NCBI GenBank assembly: GCA_032622095.1
Contig: CP136064.1
Coordinates: forward strand, 47,870,073-47,934,072
DNA length: 64,000 bases
Direction of reading: 5' to 3'
Origin: Siphonodentalium dalli
Taxonomy: Eukaryota > Mollusca > Scaphopoda > Gadilida > Siphonodentaliidae
The notes beneath the pieces are model-generated. The model saw nothing but the letters and a program-made list of their open reading frames with translations. It had not been told where the DNA came from and searched no databases. Shown piece by piece: positions 60,172-64,000 of this stretch. Position numbers and translations under genes: made by a program. Each line of letters starts with the position of its first letter. The first letter of the stretch is position 1.

Positions 60172-61323
60172 TCATTGGCCAAGATTTAGCTTGATCATAA
60201 CAACCATGTTCAATATCAGAGTCATGAAAGCGAACAGTATAAATAGAAATATGTCCATATAACGTGTGAAGTCAGTCCAAGTCACAGCCGATGATGTTTC
60301 CTCTTTCCCATTCCCAGAGTCCTTTATTTTTTGCAAGATGGCGCTTAATCGTTTTGGAACGGGACACGTTTTGTTCACGTAATAAACACTAACGGCTGAT
60401 AATATAACAGATGCGCCGACGAGAAATAGAACAGCCGTAAGGTAGAGCATGAATATACTCATTGTGCTCGATGTTTTTGGCATGTTATCGGAGATGTAAG
60501 TGATATAGACGGCAACAGTTAGAAACATCGTTATACAATAGGATACCTTCTCTCCACATTTTGGCGGTAAACAAAACGTAAACACCGTCAGGATTGTTAG
60601 CACGACTGACGGCAGTATACTCGTCATAATTGCGAACGTCGTGCGACGTTTCATTGTTATGAGGAATCTGGATTTATATAGACCCAAAGCTGCGGTGGGC
60701 TTGTCAAGTACCGATTCCGTTTTCGTTATTTCCCAAGCCCCGTTTGTTTCATAATTATCCAAATTGATGGTGGGACTTGGAATTGACACCTCGAGCTCCG
60801 CACTGAAATAATTCCACCCAAGGAATTCGATGCTGCATTCCTGTGTGTCAAACGGGAAGTATGTAATGTCGAGAGCACAGGAGGTCTCAAAGAGGTCTCC
60901 AGGCACCCACAAAACATTTCCGTTTGGAAAAACTGTTACTAGCCGTGCCTGGTCGCCTACGACTTTTATTTTTGAGAGGGTGTTCGAATTCACCCAGTCC
61001 GGGAGCCACATGTCTGTTTCGGGAACTTTCATATAGGTGACCCCATACGTTGCAGGGTCCCAAACAAGGTTTTGATCTTTCCACATTATTGTGAGGAATC
61101 CTGCAGTTTTTAGCTTCTCGGCGACTATATCGAAATCGATAATAGCTATGAGATTGAAGGTAACATTTAGTTTTACCGCATGCGTCTGGTCTTGCACAGG
61201 TCTAACTTTCTTGTCATAGCTTTTGAATAAATCGGTTGCCTGGCTAGCTAAATGTGCCGAGGTGTATCCCTCGACCGTGTAAAGTGATATCAAGCATAGT
61301 GCAAAGACTGACATGGTCGCCAT
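60172..61323 (-). CDS. Cys-loop ligand-gated ion channel subunit (nicotinic acetylcholine receptor-like)
   Basis: A 383-residue pentameric channel subunit of the plasma membrane. The start is the ATG at 61323 (A at -3, G at +4); the open frame extends 14 codons further upstream but without an ATG. Residues 1-19 form a signal peptide. The extracellular domain follows, with the signature loop CALDITYFPFDTQEC (C149 and C163, 13 residues apart) and the downstream GWNY aromatic site. M1 is about 229-251, M2 about 257-280 (GEKVSYCITMFLTVAVYITY), M3 about 288-316 and M4 about 354-378. GEK before M2, with glutamate at the intermediate ring, predicts a cation channel. The M3-M4 loop is short (about 37 residues). 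No adjacent cysteine pair is seen in loop C, so it is a non-alpha type; ligand unknown. N53 is a possible glycosylation site. The gene looks intact: the protein ends just after M4 as expected. Confidence 0.92.
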   Translation of the reverse strand: MATMSVFALCLISLYTVEGYTSAHLASQATDLFKSYDKKVRPVQDQTHAVKLNVTFNLIAIIDFDIVAEKLKTAGFLTIMWKDQNLVWDPATYGVTYMKVPETDMWLPDWVNSNTLSKIKVVGDQARLVTVFPNGNVLWVPGDLFETSCALDITYFPFDTQECSIEFLGWNYFSAELEVSIPSPTINLDNYETNGAWEITKTESVLDKPTAALGLYKSRFLITMKRRTTFAIMTSILPSVVLTILTVFTFCLPPKCGEKVSYCITMFLTVAVYITYISDNMPKTSSTMSIFMLYLTAVLFLVGASVILSAVSVYYVNKTCPVPKRLSAILQKIKDSGNGKEETSSAVTWTDFTRYMDIFLFILFAFMTLILNMVVMIKLNLGQ

Positions 61324-61348
61324 CTTGAAAACACCAATGCCAACAGAA
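61324..61348 (-). other. 5' UTR part of the receptor exon and 3' splice acceptor
   Basis: On the minus strand TTTTTGTTTTCTTATTTCAG ends at 61349, a strong polypyrimidine tract plus AG. The exon then runs 25 nt before the ATG. The coding region therefore lies in one exon behind a 5' UTR intron; the donor is upstream (higher coordinates) and was not located. Confidence 0.65.
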
Positions 61349-61623
61349 CTGAAATAAGAAAACAAAAATTGTCATATCCGATTTGACACAATAAAATTAT
61401 ATTGTGCATACATTTTTCTTTACCATGCATGCAGAAAATAATGAGACCGAACCTATGGGAGATTTTGTTGGTTAAATATTGATGTTTTTTACTAAACCAA
61501 ATACTTTTCACTAGACATTGGCAAATTAGACTATCAGTTTATCTCTTGCCTGCAAAATAGTAATAAGTGCGCTAATGTTCGACGAATCCGTAATCTTCAT
61601 GATGTGGCTTCAATTATAGAAGA

Positions 61624-62110
61624 TTAACCCTTTCATGACGGGAGCTTTCTGAATTTACGAAAAACCTGAGCCAGTGCATACTCTTATATATGCGAGTCGA
61701 CCATAGGTCGACCATGTAAGAAAAAATAAAAAAAAGTAATAAAAAATTGCTAAAGAACGTATAAAATAATGATAAAAAATAATAAAAATTGTTAAAGAAT
61801 GTAAGAAAAAATATTTTAAATTATGAAATTGTTAATAATATAAGTAAAAATGATAAAAAATAAATTTATTGAATGTAAGAACAAATTATTAAAAAACTGA
61901 TAAAAATTGTTAAAGAATGTAAGGAAAAATTATAAAAAATTATAAAAAACTGTTAAAGAATGTAAGAAAAATTGATAAACAAAATTGTTAGGCCAATGCA
62001 TTCTCTGATATATGCGAGGCGACCTATGGTCGACTCGCATATATAAGATAATGCACTGGCACAGGGTCTTTAATGTTGCGCCAGCACAGCTCCCGCCATG
62101 AAAGGGTTAA
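61624..62110. mobile_element. TTAA MITE, family T1b (copy F)
   Basis: TTAACCCTTTCATGACGGGAG to CTCCCGCCATGAAAGGGTTAA. One complete hairpin near 61992-62060 and one truncated near 61676-61710, separated by degenerate repeats of TTAAAGAATGTAAGAAAAA. Confidence 0.85.
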
Positions 62111-62174
62111 GTTTCTGAAAACATTTCCATGACCATCTATGTTGAAATTAGCCATCTCTTCGCTACCTTAGCCC

Positions 62175-62405
62175 TCAATATACCAAATACTCATTCACGA
62201 GCAGTTCCCTAGGAAATGTTAAGGTAATCAGTTCAACAAACGACTTATTATCTGACCACTTCCCACCTGTGATAATGAATTACTCTGCTATTATATTATC
62301 TGTTTTTCTGTCTGACATCTGCTTTTATTGATTGAACACCTCTCCGGATGAATAATAGACCATTCCAATACAGATTTGTATACCTGAATAGGATAATCCT
62401 TTTAG
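62175..62405 (-). mobile_element. Degenerate T2 MITE
   Basis: CCAAATACTCATTCACGAGC, GTTCAACAAACGACTTATTA and GGATGAATAATAGACCATTC follow the T2 order. Termini are damaged. Confidence 0.6.
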
Positions 62406-62911
62406 CAAGCATTGCTATGTACAATTTGACGCAACATTAGAGACCCTGTGCCAATGCATTCTCTTATATGCGAGTCGACCATAGGTCGCCTCGCATATAT
62501 AAGAGAAAGCATTGGCCTAACAAATTTTATATTATTTTTTATAATTGTTAAAAAATGTAAGAACAAAATGAAAAATAATTATAATTTTTTTTAAAGAATG
62601 TAAGAAATGATGATAACAAATGTTAAAATTGTTAAAGAATGTAAGAAAAAATGACAAAAAATTATAACAGTTTTAAAGAATATAAGAAGAAAATGATAAA
62701 AATTGTTATAGATTGTAAGAAAAAATATAAAAAATGATAATTGTTTTTAAAGAATATAAGAAAAATTTATAAAAAAAATGATAAAAAATTGTTAGGCCAA
62801 TGTATTCTCTTATATATGCGAGGCGACCTGTGGGCGACTCGCATATATAAGAGAATGCATTGGCACAGGGTCTTTGTTGCGCCAGCGCAGCTCCCGTCAT
62901 AAAAGGGTTAA
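62406..62911. mobile_element. T1b MITE (copy G)
   Basis: Hairpins near 62451-62517 and 62795-62865 with a long AT-rich middle of GTTAAAGAATGTAAGAAAAA units. The right end is CTCCCGTCATAAAAGGGTTAA; the left end differs from F and matches H (AGCATTGCTA..GTACAATTTGACGCAA). Confidence 0.75.
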
Positions 62912-62979
62912 GCTAGACCATTTCAATGTATGTATTTTATAACTGAGTGGGGGGATCCTTTTAGTATAGACAGGGTTAA
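62908..62979 (-). mobile_element. T2 right-half fragment between two shared TTAAs
   Basis: CTAGACCATTTCAATGTATG to TTTTAGTATAGACAGGGTTAA. Its left TTAA is the right end of copy G and its right TTAA begins T3 copy 3f. Confidence 0.6.
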
Positions 62980-63478
62980 AGGTACGGTTGGCCTTGGCGG
63001 TGGGTATCCTGTGAAAATATTTCCACCCGTCAAAAACCGTCACAAACAAAAAGTACAACAAAATGTAGACAGACTTTGTCCGTATACAAATAAGAAATAT
63101 CGCATAAACGGTATGTTATTGTCATATTTTTGACCATTGTTATGTAAACAAAAGCATAAAAAGTTACTTTTCTGGTGTTTTGTTTATATTATGATGGTCA
63201 ACATAAAGAGCGTTCTTTGTGGGTGAATTCCTGATATGGAACGAATAAAGAGCGTTTATGCCATTTGTGTGTGATTAGCCAGCAGCATTGTGTTGTCGTC
63301 TGTAACACAATCAGGCTCTTGCTTAGGTAAAATATAGTAATTATGTATGATAACATGCTGTTTACGCTATGGTCATGGTATATGTGAACGAAACAGTATG
63401 CGTTTTATTGCTTTTCTGTTTACGGTGATTGGAACAAATATGAATATTTTCGACAACTAAGGCCTCACGTGCCTTTAA
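62976..63478 (+). mobile_element. TTAA MITE, family T3 (copy 3f)
   Basis: TTAAAGGTACGGTTGGCCTT to GGCCTCACGTGCCTTTAA, 503 bp; close to copies 3a, 3b and 3e. Confidence 0.9.
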
Positions 63479-63512
63479 CTCCCCACAGCCACACCGAGCT
63501 GTAACAAGGCCA

Positions 63513-63986
63513 AGCATTGCTAAGTACAATTTGACGCAATATTAGAGACTCTGTGCCAATGAATTCTCTTATATATGCGAGCCGACCATAGGTCGCCTCG
63601 CATATATAAGAGAATGCATTGGCCTAACAAATTTTATACAAAATGAAAAAAAATGATCAAAAATTGTTAAAGAATTTAAGAAATAATGATAAAAAATGAT
63701 ATATTTTTTTAAAGAATATAAGAAATAATGATAAAAATGATAAAATTGTTAAAGAATGCAAGAAAAAATTACAAAAAATTATAACAGTTTTAAAGAATAT
63801 AAGAAAAAATGATAAATATTATTAAAGAATGTAAGAAAAATTGATAAAAAAAAATGATAAAAATTGTTAGGTCAATGCATTCTCTTATATATGCCAGGCG
63901 ACCTATGGTCGACTCGCATATATAAGAGAATGCATTGGCACGGGGTCTTTGTTGCGCCAGCGCAGCTCCCGCCATGAATGGGTTAA
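63513..63986. mobile_element. T1b MITE (copy H)
   Basis: Same left end as G (AGCATTGCTAAGTACAATTT), hairpins near 63555-63623 and 63871-63939, and right end CTCCCGCCATGAATGGGTTAA. The following ATAGACCATTCCA begins the same T2 fragment as after G, so G and H share a flank. Confidence 0.8.
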
Positions 63987-64000
63987 GATAGACCATTCCA

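Noticed and set aside
61324-61365. Longer receptor start at 61365
   Set aside because: The codon there is TTG, the 14 extra codons overlap a splice acceptor, and the ATG at 61323 gives a good signal peptide and Kozak context.

Overview
The window reads as AT-rich, intron-bearing metazoan nuclear DNA with almost no coding content. The one intact gene is a Cys-loop ligand-gated channel subunit (nicotinic acetylcholine receptor-like) on the minus strand at 60172-61323. Its coding sequence is a single exon behind a good 3' splice site. Large families of such receptors, a 5S-rRNA-headed retroposon, and a leader resembling conserved-core SINEs known from abalone and other invertebrates make a lophotrochozoan, probably a mollusc, my best guess. 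That assignment is an inference, not a proof.

Nearly everything else is mobile DNA. Layout: 395-2215, a decayed LINE leader plus ORF1 with a TTAA MITE inside; 3.4-6.7 kb, TTAA MITEs and a 1.8 kb terminal-inverted-repeat (TIR) element; 8.3-9.1 kb, a MITE split by another TTAA element; 9.1-12.0 kb, a 3 kb Helitron-like element whose second copy lies inverted at 43.2-46.1 kb; 12.6-25 kb, scattered MITEs, foldbacks and short tandem arrays; 27.2 kb, a PIF/Harbinger transposase relic; 30.4-33.0 kb, a layered locus where a truncated LINE sits between direct repeats of about 514 bp; 37.3-40.5 kb, a 39-bp minisatellite interrupted by a 2.4 kb TIR element; 47.4-48.7 kb, a MITE carrying a hAT-like insertion with an internal ORF; 49.1-50.9 kb, a second LINE copy with a 5S-like head; 51-60 kb, more TIR and palindromic elements; 60.2-61.3 kb, the receptor gene; 61.6-64.0 kb, a dense train of TTAA MITEs immediately upstream of it.

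The main theme is a set of MITE families bounded by TTAA, the target of piggyBac-type transposases. At several loci a paralogous copy of the host repeat serves as an empty site and supports TTAA duplication. Neighbouring elements often share one TTAA, so they form end-to-end trains. Several families carry a 69-bp near-perfect hairpin, usually twice in opposite orientation. No full transposase or reverse transcriptase was found, so all elements here look non-autonomous or dead. All homology statements come from reading the sequence; no database search was made.
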